This document shows, piece after piece, positions 26,604-36,656 of a stretch of DNA of 64,000 bases. The position numbers and the translations under genes were made by a program. Source of the stretch: Rhodobacter sp. (lineage in GTDB: Bacteria; Pseudomonadota; Alphaproteobacteria; Rhodobacterales; Rhodobacteraceae). Below the pieces are notes generated by a model, which saw only the letters and a list, made by a program, of their open reading frames with translations, was not told where the DNA came from and did no database searches. Positions within the stretch are counted from its first letter, which is position 1; every line of letters begins with the position of its first letter. The stretch lies in the NCBI GenBank assembly GCA_020637595.1, contig JACKKE010000009.1:62001-126000 (forward strand). Direction: 5' to 3'.

Positions 26604-27808
26604 CCTATATCCTCGGATCCTCGCAAACCGATTTCGCCCGCGCCTGGTCGCGCGAGGGGTTGGACATCTCCGACATGATCCGCGCCTCGGTGCTGGATGC
26701 GCTGGAGGATGCGCAGGTCGAACCGGCGCAGGTGGGGTCGATCCATGTCGGCAACGCCTTTGGTGAGATCCAGCGCAATCAGGCGCATCTGGGCGCGATG
26801 GTCGCGCAGGTGGTGCCGGAGCTGTGGGGCGTGCCCGCGATGCGGCACGAGGGGGCCTGTGCCTCGGCCTCGCTGGCGGTGCTTACCGCGATGGCCGAGA
26901 TCGAGGCCGGGCGCTATGACTGCGTGCTGGTGGTCGGCGCCGAGGAGTTCAAGAACACGCGCGGCGACATCGCCTCGGTCAATCAGAACGCTGCTGGCTG
27001 GCAGGGGCATGAGGACATCGACTGCAAGTTCCTCTGGCCCGCCGTCTTTGGTCTGGCCGCGCAGGAATACGACCGGCGCTATGGGCTGGACCGGCGCTAT
27101 CTGAACCGCATTGCCGAGCTGAACTATGGCAACGCCAGGCGCAACCCGCTGGCGCAGACCCGCGGGTGGGAGTTCAACGCGCTGTCCTTTACCGATGACG
27201 ACAACGCCAATCCGATCGTCGAGCCGGGCACGCGGCGGCAGGATTGCGGGCAGATCACCGATGGCGCGTCGTCGCTGGTGCTGGCCTCGCCCGCCTTCGC
27301 CGCCGGCTGGTCGCGCCGCACCGGCAAGCGTGCGGCAAAGATCGCAGGCTGGGGGCATCACAACGCGGGTCTTCGCTTCAAGGACAAGCTGGAGCGCCCC
27401 GGCGATTATGTGTTCCCGCATGTCCGCCAGACCATCGAGGACGCCTGGCGCCGCGCCGGTGTCAGCGGGATCGAGGCGATGAGCGGGGTCGAGACGCATG
27501 ATTGCTTCACCACCACCGAATACATCGCCATCGACCATCTGGGGCTGACCGCGCCCGGCCAGAGCTGGCAGGCGGTCGAGGATGGCAGCATCGAGCGCGG
27601 CGGGCGCTGCCCGGTGAACATGTCGGGCGGTCTGATCGGCTGCGGGCATCCGGTGGGGGCCACGGGTTCGCGCATGTTGCACGACGCGGCGCGGCAGGTG
27701 CTGGGTCGGGCCGGCGATATGCAGATCGAGGGTGCGAACCGCATCCAGACGCTGAACATCGGCGGCAGCTTCGGCACCGTCGTGAGTTTCGTGGTCGAGG
27801 CCCAGTAA
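26600..27808 (+). CDS. SCP-x-type thiolase family protein
   Basis: 402 aa. Nucleophile C87 in HEGACASASLAV, followed by the C-terminal GLIGCGHPVGATGSRML with the catalytic His and Cys. The wording (EGACAS, HDCFTTTEY in place of NExFA) is that of the SCP-x/lipid-transfer thiolase group, which often handles branched or cyclic 3-ketoacyl-CoA. Coupled to the flavoprotein upstream. It may remove acetyl- or propionyl-CoA from an unusual side chain. Degradative direction is inferred from the operon. Confidence 0.85.
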   Translation: MTYILGSSQTDFARAWSREGLDISDMIRASVLDALEDAQVEPAQVGSIHVGNAFGEIQRNQAHLGAMVAQVVPELWGVPAMRHEGACASASLAVLTAMAEIEAGRYDCVLVVGAEEFKNTRGDIASVNQNAAGWQGHEDIDCKFLWPAVFGLAAQEYDRRYGLDRRYLNRIAELNYGNARRNPLAQTRGWEFNALSFTDDDNANPIVEPGTRRQDCGQITDGASSLVLASPAFAAGWSRRTGKRAAKIAGWGHHNAGLRFKDKLERPGDYVFPHVRQTIEDAWRRAGVSGIEAMSGVETHDCFTTTEYIAIDHLGLTAPGQSWQAVEDGSIERGGRCPVNMSGGLIGCGHPVGATGSRMLHDAARQVLGRAGDMQIEGANRIQTLNIGGSFGTVVSFVVEAQ

Positions 27809-27862
27809 GAGGCCCTCCACGCGGGAGAAGACGCCGGTTCGCCGGTGAAACGGGAGGATCCG

Positions 27863-29047
27863 ATGACACACGCGGTCATCATCGACGCGGTGCGCACACC
27901 GCGCGGACGGGGCAACGCCAAAGGCGCGCTTCATGGCGTGAAGCCGGTGGATCTGCTGGCCGCGCCGCTGCGCGCGCTGGCAGACCGGCACGGGCTGGGC
28001 GACCGGGTGCTGGCGGATGCCATCTTTGGCTGCGTCACGCAAACCGCCGAGCAGGGCGCGAATATCGGCAAGCTGGGGCTGATCGCGGCAGGCTATCCCG
28101 ACAGCGCGCCGGGCCTCACGGTGAACCGCTATTGCGCCAGCGGCATCACGGCGGTGGGTCTGGCGGCGCTCAGGGCGCAGGCGGCTGACGGGCTGGCCAT
28201 CGGCGGTGGCGTGGAAAGCATGTCGCGCGTGCCGATGGCGTCGGACAAAGGCGCGCTGACGCATGACTTTGCGTTCCAGAAAGCCGCCGGGCTGGTGGCC
28301 ATCGGCATCAGCGCCGATGCCGTTGCCACGGCTGAGGGGTTCAGCCGCGCCGAATGCGATGGCTTTGCCGCCGAAAGCCAGGCGCGGGCCGTGGCGGCGC
28401 GGGCCGAGGGGCGCTTTGCCTCGCTGGTGCCGGTGGGCGATCTGACCGCCGACGAGACGCCGCGCGCGGGCACCACGGTGGACACGCTCGCGGCTCTCGC
28501 CCCGGCCTTTGCCGAGATGGGCGAGCAATACGGGATGGATGCGGCGATCATGGCCCATACCGGGCTGGCGCGTGTGGATCATGTCCACCACGCCGGCAAC
28601 TCGCCGGCGATGGCGGACGGGGCCTCGGCCGTGCTGGTTGCCAGCGCGGGTGCGGCACAGCGCGCGGGTCTGCGGCCCCGGGCGCGCATTCTGGCGGTGG
28701 CGGAACTGGCCGTGGACCGGGTGCTGGCGCTGACTGGCAGCGTCGAGGCGGCGCAGGCGGCGCTGGCCCGCGCCGGGCTGAGCGCGGGGGACATCGACCT
28801 TTACGAGGTGAACGAAAGTTTCGCCGCGCTGGCGCTGCATTTCGCCCGGCACATGGACGTCGGGCTGGACCGGCTGAACGTCAACGGCGGTGCGATCGCG
28901 CTGGGCCATGCGATGGGATCGACCGGCGCCGCGCTGATCGGCACCGCGCTGGACGAACTGGAGCGCCGCGACGGCAAGCGCGCGCTGATCGCGGCCTGTG
29001 GCGCGGCCGGGCTGGCCTCGGCCCTGATCATCGAGCGTGTCGCATGA
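27863..29047 (+). CDS. Acetyl-CoA acetyltransferase-type thiolase
   Basis: 394 aa. Classical thiolase: nucleophile C91 in VNRYCASG, NESFAAL, the GHAMGSTGA His and the last Cys in IAACGAAGLAS. I start at the ATG at 27863 because GGGAGGA at 27852-27858 is well placed; an upstream GTG at 27845 is less likely. The stop overlaps the start of the second double-HxlR gene (ATGA). It completes beta-oxidation-like cleavage beside the SCP-x thiolase. Confidence 0.88.
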   Translation: MTHAVIIDAVRTPRGRGNAKGALHGVKPVDLLAAPLRALADRHGLGDRVLADAIFGCVTQTAEQGANIGKLGLIAAGYPDSAPGLTVNRYCASGITAVGLAALRAQAADGLAIGGGVESMSRVPMASDKGALTHDFAFQKAAGLVAIGISADAVATAEGFSRAECDGFAAESQARAVAARAEGRFASLVPVGDLTADETPRAGTTVDTLAALAPAFAEMGEQYGMDAAIMAHTGLARVDHVHHAGNSPAMADGASAVLVASAGAAQRAGLRPRARILAVAELAVDRVLALTGSVEAAQAALARAGLSAGDIDLYEVNESFAALALHFARHMDVGLDRLNVNGGAIALGHAMGSTGAALIGTALDELERRDGKRALIAACGAAGLASALIIERVA

Positions 29048-29979
29048 CCGAGCAACCTGACCTCGATCTGTTGCGCGATGCGCTGAGCACCTCGGTGCTG
29101 AGCCATGCGCTGAAGATGATCGGGGATCGCTGGACGATGCAGATTCTGATGGGGGCCTTCATGGGCGTCCAGCGGTTCGACGATTTCCAGACCCGTCTGG
29201 GCATTCCGCGCCGCACGCTGTCCGACCGGCTGAAGGCGCTGGTGCATATGGATATGCTGCGCCCGCGTCTCTATCAGGAACGGCCCGAGCGGTTCGCCTA
29301 TCACCTGACGCAAAAGGGCATGGCGATCTATGAAGCCACGCTGATGACCTGGGAGTGGGAGCACCGCTTTGGCGAGGATCGCCTGAGCCTGCCCACCCGG
29401 CTGGTGCACAAGACATGCGGTCATGCGTTCCTGCCGCAGATGACCTGCGAGGCCTGCGGCGAGGTCGTCTCGCTGCGCGACCTCGACATGTCGCTGAAGC
29501 CGAACCCGCATCTGCCCTATGACCCGGCCGAGCGCATGCGCACGCCCAAGGTCACCGTCAACGATGGCGCGATGTCGCATCTGGCACTGCGGATGGATCG
29601 CTGGACGCTGATGATCGTCTCGGCTGCGGTGCTGGGGTGCCGGCATTTCGACCAGATCGCGCATGTTCTCAGGATCAGCCCGCCGCTGCTCAGCCGGCGG
29701 CTGACGGCGATGGTCGAGGCCGGGCTCTTGACCGTGGAACCGGACCGCGAGGACGGCCGCCGCCGGGTGTATCTGCTGACCGCGAGCAGCCGCGGGCTGT
29801 TCCCTTATATCGTGCTCGTCTCGACCTGGGCGAGCGAACATCTGTTCCACGAACCCAGCTCGATCCGGCCGATGCACAAGAGTTGCGGCAAGCCTTTCAT
29901 GCCGCGCGCCACCTGCGGGCACTGCCATGAGCGGCTGCGGGCCTGGGATGTCAGATTTGAAATGGGAGATCCGGTATGA
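29044..29979 (+). CDS. Double-HxlR regulator with two Cys/His clusters, second copy
   Basis: 311 aa. HxlR-like winged helices at about 14-110 (LKMIGDRWTMQILMGAFMG, RLGIPRRTLSDRLKALV) and about 178-268 (LALRMDRWTLMIVSAAVLG, LRISPPLLSRRLTAMVEAG). Each is followed by the same motif, H-x2-C-G-x8-C-x2-C: H122/C125/C135/C138 and H278/C281/C291/C294. The clusters look like small zinc ribbons. Start overlaps the thiolase stop (ATGA) and its stop overlaps livH, so it is co-transcribed with the pathway and the transporter. Shares architecture with 14087-15019. Likely the local regulator; effector unknown. Confidence 0.77.
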   Translation: MTEQPDLDLLRDALSTSVLSHALKMIGDRWTMQILMGAFMGVQRFDDFQTRLGIPRRTLSDRLKALVHMDMLRPRLYQERPERFAYHLTQKGMAIYEATLMTWEWEHRFGEDRLSLPTRLVHKTCGHAFLPQMTCEACGEVVSLRDLDMSLKPNPHLPYDPAERMRTPKVTVNDGAMSHLALRMDRWTLMIVSAAVLGCRHFDQIAHVLRISPPLLSRRLTAMVEAGLLTVEPDREDGRRRVYLLTASSRGLFPYIVLVSTWASEHLFHEPSSIRPMHKSCGKPFMPRATCGHCHERLRAWDVRFEMGDPV

Positions 29980-30857
29980 ACGGCGCGCTGGACCTGTTCG
30001 CGCAAGTGACCGTCAACGGCATCGCCGTGGGGGCGATCTATGCGCTGGTCGCGATGGGGATCGTGCTGATCCACAAGGCGACCGAGGTGTTGAACTTTGC
30101 CCACGGTGACCTGCTGGTGCTGTCGGCCTTTACCGCCTGGGGCCTGATCGAGAGGGCGGGGATGCCCTTCTGGCTGGTGCTGCCGGTGGTGGCGCTGGGG
30201 GCCGGGGTGCTGGCCTATGGGCTGGACGCGCTGATCGTGCGCCGAATCGCCGGGCAGCCGCAATTCGCCGGCGTGATGCTGACGATTGCGCTGGCCTTCA
30301 TGCTCCGGGGTGCGGTGAGCATGGGCTTCGGCCCCGACTCGCGCAGCTATCAAACCCCTGGAGCGGCCAGACCACCGAGATCGCGGGCATCGCCGTGACC
30401 GAGCTGTCGCTGGTGATCATGGGGATTTCCCTGCTGATCGCCGTGGCGCTGTGGCTTTTCTTCAGCCGCACGCGGCTGGGGGTGGCGATGCAGGCGGCCA
30501 GCCAGAACCAGTTGGCGGCCTATCTGAACGGGGTCAAGGTCAAGCAGCTCAACTCGCTCGTCTGGGCGCTGGGGGGTGTGACGGCGGCCATCGCGGGCAT
30601 GTTCCTGGCCCCGCGACGCTGGTCGATACCGCGCTGTGGCTGATCACGCTCAAGGCGCTGTCGGCCATCGTTCTGGGCGGTTTCGGCAGCCTGCCGGGCG
30701 CGGTCATCGGCGGCGTTCTGATCGGCCTGATCGAGCAATACGCGGGCGTCTACATGCCCGACGGTTTCAAGGACATTGCGCCCTATCTGGTGCTCATCGC
30801 GGTGCTGATCCTGCGCCCGCGCGGCATCATGGGCGAGGCCCACGGGCGGAGGTGTGA
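29976..30857 (+). pseudogene. LivH-type ABC permease, frameshifted
   Basis: Inner-membrane permease of the branched-chain amino acid (HAAT) class. The protein can be followed through three frames: start to about 30355 (NGIAVGAIYALVAMGIVLIHKATEVLNF split over several hydrophobic segments), about 30360-30608 (LSLVIMGISLLIAVALWLFF), then about 30612-30850 (IVLGGFGSLPGAVIGG, APYLVLIAVLILRPRG). Each switch is explained by one missing base; a third loss would bring the TGA at 30855 into frame. Intact reading would give about 294 aa. Part of livHMGF, acyl-CoA ligase and binding protein. Single-base losses in short runs of C/G suggest sequence error rather than decay. Confidence 0.8.
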
Positions 30858-30860
30858 CGG

Positions 30861-31932
30861 ATGCGGTTTGACTATCACACGCGCTATGCGCAGGGTTTTG
30901 CGTTGCTCAGGCATCGCAGCGACTGGCTGGCCTATCTGCTGTTGCTGGCCGTGCTTCTGGTGGTGCCGATGTTCGGCTCCACCTATCTGGTGGGGGAACT
31001 GGGCTATGTGCTGATCCTCTGCGTCGCCTCGCTGGGGCTGATGACGCTGTCGGGCTTCACCGGGCAGGTCAGCCTGGGCCACGCCAGCTTCGTCGCCATC
31101 GGCGCCTATGCTCATGCCTGGCTGATGGCGCATGGCGTGCCGTTCCTGCTGTCGATGCCGCTGGCCGGGCTGATCGCCGCCGCCGTCGGGCTGGTCGTGG
31201 GGATCCCGGCGATCCGGGTTTCGGGCCTCTATCTGGCGATGGTGACGCTGGCGTTCAGTATCGTCATCGAACAGCTGATCGGCATGTGGCGCAGCGTGAC
31301 CGGCGGGTTCACCGGTATGTTCGTGGAAACGCCCCGGCTGATGGGCGTCTCGCTGGGCTCGCCGCGGGTGTTCTATTACGTCTGCCTGGTGACGGTGGTG
31401 CTGGTGCTGCTGGCGCTGGCCAATCTGATGCGCTCGGGCATCGGGCGGGCGTTCACCGGCGTGCGCGACTCCGAGGCCGCTGCCTATGCGCTGGGGATCG
31501 AGGTGAACCGCGTGAAGATCGGTGCCTTTGGTCTGTCGGCGGGCATCACCGGGCTGGCCGGCGCGCTGATGGCGCATCACATCGGCTATCTGACGCCCGA
31601 TGCCTTCACGCTGCTTTTGTCGCTGGACATGGTGCTGATGGTGGTGATCGGTGGCATCGGCAGCCTCAGGGCGCGATCCTGGGGCGATCCTGATCTCGAT
31701 GCTGCCCAATGCCGTGTCGTTCCTGAAATCCTGGCTGCCCGATGCGGTGCAGCGGCAGACCGGGCTTGAGATCTTCGTCGCCGGTCTGGTGCTGGGTCTC
31801 TTCGTGCTGTTCGAACCCACCGGGCTGAACGGGCGCTGGCTGAAGATCCGCGCGCTGCTGGAGAACTTCCCCTATCGCCGCGATACCTTCCGGCGGCAGA
31901 AATCCTACATGAAGTCGGAGCGGAACAGATGA
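30861..31932 (+). pseudogene. LivM-type ABC permease, frameshifted near the C-terminus
   Basis: Second HAAT-class permease. The first about 270 residues read well in one frame: several membrane helices (LLLLAVLLVVPMFGSTYLVG), the permease loop LSGFTGQVSLGHASFVAIGAYAH, and FTGVRDSEAAAYALGIEV, which faces the ATPase. Around 31668-31684 two single-base losses (expected GSLQGAILGAILIS) move the frame, after which SMLPNAVSFLKSWLPDAV continues to the TGA at 31930. That stop overlaps the livG start (ATGA). Confidence 0.8.
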
Positions 31933-32694
31933 CCGACGCACCCTTCTCGAACTCGACGGCGTGGCGCTGCATTTCGGCGGGCTCAGGGCGATTTCCGATC
32001 TGTCGATCACCGTGAACCCCGGCGAGGTGCTGGCGGTGATCGGGCTGAACGGCGCGGGCAAGACCTCGATGCTGAACCTGGTGACGCGGGTCTTTGACTC
32101 GACCAAGGGCCGCATCCTGTCTAAGGGGCAGGATATCGCCTGCGCTCCGCGTTCGCGCATCGCCCATCTGGGCATCGCGCGGACATTCCAGAACATCGAA
32201 CTGTTCGATGCCGCCAGCGTGCTGGACAACCTGCTGCTGGGCCGGCACCGTTTTGGGTCCGGCCCTGGTGGCAGCAGGCGTTGCGCACGCCGGCCTGACC
32301 CGGATCGAGGAAGAGCACCGCGCCAAGGTTGAAGAGGTGATCGAGTTCCTCGATCTCTCGGCTCGGCGCAATGCCACCGTCGCGGGCCTGCCTTACGGTG
32401 TGCGCAAGGTGGTCGAACTGGGCCGGGCGCTGTGTTCAGGGCCTGAACTGCTGTTTCTCGATGAACCGGCCTCGGGGCTGAACCCCGAGGAAACGCGCGA
32501 CCTGGCGTTCTGGATCGACGACATCCGCAGCGATCTGGGCATCACCGTGGTGATGATCGAACACGACATGTCGCTGGTCAGCGCCGTTGCTGACCGCGTG
32601 GTCTGCATGGCGCAGGGGCGCCTGCTGGCCGAGGGCTCGCCCTGCCGAGGTGCAGGCCCATCCCGATGTCATCGCCGCTTATCTGGGGACCTGA
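31929..32694 (+). pseudogene. LivG-type ABC ATPase, frameshifted
   Basis: ATP-binding subunit of the HAAT transporter. Recognisable parts across frames: LHFGGLRAISDLSITVNPGE, Walker A GLNGAGKTS, IARTFQNIELFDAASV, the degenerate signature and Walker B LLFLDEPASGLNPEE, and VVMIEHDMSLVSAVADR. Breaks are near 31943, 32255 and 32285 (losses) and about 32640 (one extra C, or two losses). The stop at 32692 is followed by the livF ATG at 32697. Confidence 0.8.
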
Positions 32695-32696
32695 CC

Positions 32697-33462
32697 ATGC
32701 TGTTGGACGTGCAAAACCTGGAAACCTGGTATGGGCCCATCGCCGCGATGAAGGGCGTCAACCTGACCGTGGCCGAGGGGCGGATCACCGCCGTTCTGGG
32801 CGCGAACGGGCGGGCAAGACGACGCTTCTGAACACGCTGGCGGGGGTCATCGACCCGTTCAAGGGCAAGGCGCTGTTTCAGGGCGAAGAGATCCAGGGAC
32901 GCGATGCCGATGAGGTCGCCCGCAAGGGCTGGTCCTGGTGCCTGAGGGGCGGCAGGTCTATCCTTCCTTTCGGTGCGCGAGAACCTGCTGATGGGCGCGT
33001 TCGCCCGCAAGGATCGCGATGCCGTCGCCCGCGACATCGAGCGCGTGCATCAGTGGTTCCCTGCCTCAAGGAACGCGATGCGCAGCACGCGGGCCTGCTG
33101 TCGGGCGGCGAGCAGCAGATGGTGGCGATCGGCCGGGCCTATATGTCGGCGCCTGCTTCTGATGCTGGACGAACCCAGCCTGGGCCTGTCGCCGATGCTG
33201 GTGCATGAGATCTTCGGCATCATCCTGCGGATCCGCGATGAAACCGGCACCGCCGTGCTGGTCGTCGAACAGAACGCCGCCGTCGCGCTGAAGCATGGCG
33301 ATGACGGCTACATCATGGAACTGGGGTATCGTCGCCGCCGATACCTGCGCCGCCCTCAGCGAGAAAGAGGACGTGCGCGAGGCCTATCTGGGCGGGGGCA
33401 GCGGGCACGAGGGCCAATCCGGCACCGCCCAGCGCTGGAAACGTCGCAAGACCTGGAGATGA
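32697..33462 (+). pseudogene. LivF-type ABC ATPase, frameshifted many times
   Basis: Second ATPase of the HAAT transporter. Fragments in order: LDVQNLETWYGPIAAMKGVN, Walker A region broken at about 32812 (expected GANGAGKTT), TLLNTLAGVIDPFKG, VLVPEGR broken near 32928 and 32970, ENLLMGAF, LLSGGEQQMVAIGRAYMS, Walker B LLMLDEPSLGLSP, and VLVVEQNAAVALKHGD. At least seven indels are needed over 770 bases. Despite that, every motif is intact in some frame. The true stop appears to be the TGA at 33460. Confidence 0.75.
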
Positions 33463-33466
33463 GCCG

Positions 33467-35286
33467 ATGAGCACAGAGATCCGCTTCATGGGCCACGACA
33501 CCCCGGCCTGCGTGTTCCGCGCCCGCGCGCGCGAATGGGGGGGCAAACCCGCGCTCAGGCGCAAAGCTGCGCGGGCTGTGGCAGAGCTATAGCTGGACGC
33601 AGTATTACGAACGTGCCCGCGCCGTGGGCCTGTCCCTGCGCGAGCTGGGCGTGCAGCGCGGCGAGGTGATCGCCGTTCTGGCCGAGAACCGGCCCGAGTG
33701 GCTGTGTTCGCCGACATCGGCGCGCAGGCGATGGGCATTGTGGGCTGCGGGTCTACCTGACCTCGTCGGCCGAGCAGTTGCAATACATCTTGCGGGACCC
33801 GGTCTGCCGGGTGCTGATCGTCGAGAACCAGGAACAGCTGGACAAGGCGCTGTCGATCCGCGCCGAGTGCCCCGCGCCCTGCGTATCGTGGTGATCGAGC
33901 GCGAGGGCTGCGCAAGCTGAACGATCCGGGCGTCGAGTTCTGGATGCGTTCATCCAGCGCGGCGACGACATCGCCACCACCCATGCGCAGGATTTCGAGG
34001 ACGCGATCGACGCCGGGCAAGCCGGGGATCTGGCGTTTCTGGTCTATACCTCGGCACCACGGGCGAGCCCAAGGGCGATGATCTCGAACCGAACGCGGTG
34101 TTCCAGATGTGCAAGGCGCCCGAGTATCTGGATGCCAAACCGGGTGACAAGTCGCTGTCCTTCCTGCCGCTGTGCCATATCGCCGAACGCATGGCGTCGG
34201 TGTTCAACGCGATCGCGCTGGGGCTGATCGTGCACTTCCCCGAGAACTCGGGCACCGTGCCCAACGACATCCGCGAGGTGGCGCCGCATCATCGTCTTTG
34301 CGCCGCCCCGGTTCTGGGAAAGATGCACCGCAGATCGAGCTGTTCCTGCGCGACGCCATCGCCCCCCCCGCGCGCTGGATCTATCGCCGGGCGCTGGAGC
34401 GTGGTCGCGCCGGGGTCGAGGCTTGCTTGACGGGCGCGACCCGCCCGCGATGGGCCCGGTGGACCGGCTGGTGACGTGGCTGGCGTTTCGCAACGTCCGC
34501 ATCTTTCTGGGGCTTCAGAACTGCCGCAGCGCACTGACCGGCGCGGCGCCGGTGCCGCCCGATCTGATCCGCTGGTTCCTGTCGGTGGGCGTCGAGCTGC
34601 GCGAGGCCTTCGGCATGACCGAAACTTCGGGCTTTGCCACCGCGACGCCGACGCGCGGGATCAAGCTGGGCTGGGCCGGGATGCCGGCAAGGAACACCGA
34701 GATTCGCATCGGGGATGAGGGCGAAATCCTGATCCGCGGCGCCAACGTCTTTGCCGGTTACTGGAAGCAGCCCGAGAAGACCGCCGAAACGGTCACAGCC
34801 GACGGCTGGCTGCGGACCGGAGACTGCGGCGAGGTCAGCGAGCACGGCTATCTGGCGATCCGCGACCGGATCAAGGACATCATCATCACCGCCGGCGGCA
34901 AGAACATCACGCCGACGCAGATCGAGAGCCAGCTCAAGTTCAGCCCCTATATCACCGACGCCGTGGTCATCGGCGAGGGCAAGCGGTTCGTCACCGCGCT
35001 GGTGATGATCGACCAGGAGCATGTCGCGCGCTTCGCGCAGGATCAGGCGATCCCCTATACGGATTTCGCCAGCCTGACGCGCGCGGGCGCCGTGGTCGAT
35101 CTGATCCGCGCCGAGATCGAGGCCGTGAACCCGCGCCTGGCCCGGGTCGAGCAGATCAAGGATTTCCGCATCATCGACCAGCTTCTCACCGCAGAGGATG
35201 AGGAACTGACACCCACGATGAAGCTGAAACGCAAGGTCATCGCGAAGAAATACGCGACCCTCATCGACGGCATGTATCCCGCCTGA
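33467..35286 (+). pseudogene. AMP-dependent long-chain-type acyl-CoA ligase, frameshifted in its first half
   Basis: ANL-family ligase of about 600 aa when pieced together. The first kilobase is broken repeatedly (near 33565, 33710, 33745, 33880, 33915, 33945, 34052, 34095, 34290, 34320 and 34430), including inside the ATP loop (VYTS, then GTTGEPKG). From about 34440 to the stop it is clean: REAFGMTETSGFATATPT, GWLRTGDCGEV, RDRIKDIIITAGGKNITPTQIE and the terminal Lys region TPTMKLKRKVI. The ATG at 33467 lies four bases after livF. Carried inside a transporter operon, it likely activates the imported acid as it enters. Confidence 0.75.
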
Positions 35287-35356
35287 GGCGGCAGGAGGGA
35301 GTGGAGGACATGCCGAAACCACGATCACCCCGTCAAACCCATCAAGGGAGGAAGTT

Positions 35357-36529
35357 ATGACTATGAACCGTCGTCAGATGATCGCCACCAGTGCCGCCGC
35401 GTTGGCCCTGGGTGGCAGCCTGCGCCCGGCGCGTGCCGCCGGAGTCACCGCCGATGAGATCGTCATCGGCACGCATATCGACCTGTCCGGTCCCGCCGCC
35501 GCCGGTATGGCGCGGTTGCGCAACGCGACCGAACTGGCCATCGGTCAGGCCAACGCCGCCGGTGGCATTCATGGCCGTCAGCTGCGCTTTATCGTCGAGG
35601 ACAACGGCAGCCAGCCGCAGCTTGCGGTGCGAGCGGTGCAAAAGCTGATCCGCTCGGACGAGGTCTTTGCGCTGCTGAACAGCTTTGGCTCGGGCACCAA
35701 CGCCGCGACCGTCGGCCAGGCGGTCGAGGCCGACACCATCGTCTTCGCGCCCTGGGCGGCCTCCGGGGTGTTGCATCGGGTGGCGAACAACTCGCCGCTG
35801 CTGTTCACCACGGTGCAGAACTACAACACCACCATGCAGAAGGCGATGGAGCGGATGATCCCCGAATGGGGATCGCAGCGCGTCGGCCTGATCATGATGG
35901 AGGGGCCGTTCGGTGACCTGATGCGCGCGGGTGTCGTTCCGGCGATGGCGGCGCTGGGGATGGAGGTCGTCGAGGACGCCTCGTATCGCCCGGGCGAGAT
36001 CGACTTTTCGTCGCAGGTGGCGCGCTGCCGGGCGGCGAACTGCGACCTGATCATCGCCGGCACCGTCATCCGCGAAACCGTGGGCGTCATGTCCGAGGTG
36101 AACAAGCTGGGCTGGACCGATGTCAAGGTTCTCACCGGCATTCCGGGCCGCGCCTCGCTGGTCGCGGCGCTGGGCGGGGCGGATGTGAACGGGCTCTATG
36201 GCATCGGCGGCTGGAAGATGTTCCCGATGGACACCACCGATGCTGGCGCGCGCGCCTTCATCGACGCCTATCGCGCGGCCTACAATTCGGACCCTGACGA
36301 GAATGCGGCGATCGCCTATTCCTACACCAACTGGTTCCTGTCCTGCCTCGAGGCGGCCGGCCCGGACCTGACCACCGACAGCTTTGTCGCCGCCGCGCAG
36401 GCCAGCCGCCATCTGGATTTCACCAGCTATGGCGAGCAGGCCTTTGTCGACAACCATGCGATGCCGGAGCTGGTCTCGGTCGACCAGGTGCAGGACGGGG
36501 TCTGGGTGCAGCAGGTCGAACCCTTCTGA
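35357..36529 (+). CDS. LivK-type periplasmic binding protein of the HAAT ABC transporter
   Basis: 390 aa. The N-terminus MNRRQMIATSAAALALGGSL followed by PARAAG is a Tat-like (RR) signal peptide with an Ala-x-Ala cleavage site at about residue 28. Mature protein has the receptor pattern TADEIVIGTHIDLSGPAA and GGIHGRQLRFIVEDNGSQPQLAVRAVQKLI. The ATG at 35357 follows GGGAGGA; an ATG two codons later is equally possible. This gene is intact although every gene upstream back to 29976 is frameshifted. It supplies the specificity of the livHMGF set. Ligand unknown; aromatic or acyl carboxylates are common for relatives near CoA ligases. Confidence 0.88.
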   Translation: MTMNRRQMIATSAAALALGGSLRPARAAGVTADEIVIGTHIDLSGPAAAGMARLRNATELAIGQANAAGGIHGRQLRFIVEDNGSQPQLAVRAVQKLIRSDEVFALLNSFGSGTNAATVGQAVEADTIVFAPWAASGVLHRVANNSPLLFTTVQNYNTTMQKAMERMIPEWGSQRVGLIMMEGPFGDLMRAGVVPAMAALGMEVVEDASYRPGEIDFSSQVARCRAANCDLIIAGTVIRETVGVMSEVNKLGWTDVKVLTGIPGRASLVAALGGADVNGLYGIGGWKMFPMDTTDAGARAFIDAYRAAYNSDPDENAAIAYSYTNWFLSCLEAAGPDLTTDSFVAAAQASRHLDFTSYGEQAFVDNHAMPELVSVDQVQDGVWVQQVEPF

Positions 36530-36551
36530 GCCCCGCGCCCGAGAAACGACA

Positions 36552-36579
36552 AAGGCCCCGCAAGATGCGGGGCCTTTTT
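36552..36579 (+). terminator. Rho-independent terminator after the Liv operon
   Basis: Stem AAGGCCCCGCA with TGCGGGGCCTT, a three-base loop, then TTT. It ends the long plus-strand operon that begins near 16867. Confidence 0.85.
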
Positions 36580-36656
36580 CCGCACCATCGCGGAGCGCGG
36601 CATTGTTCTGGCGCCTCGGTTTTTGCGGTGGCTGTGTATCCGATGTCGTGATTGTT

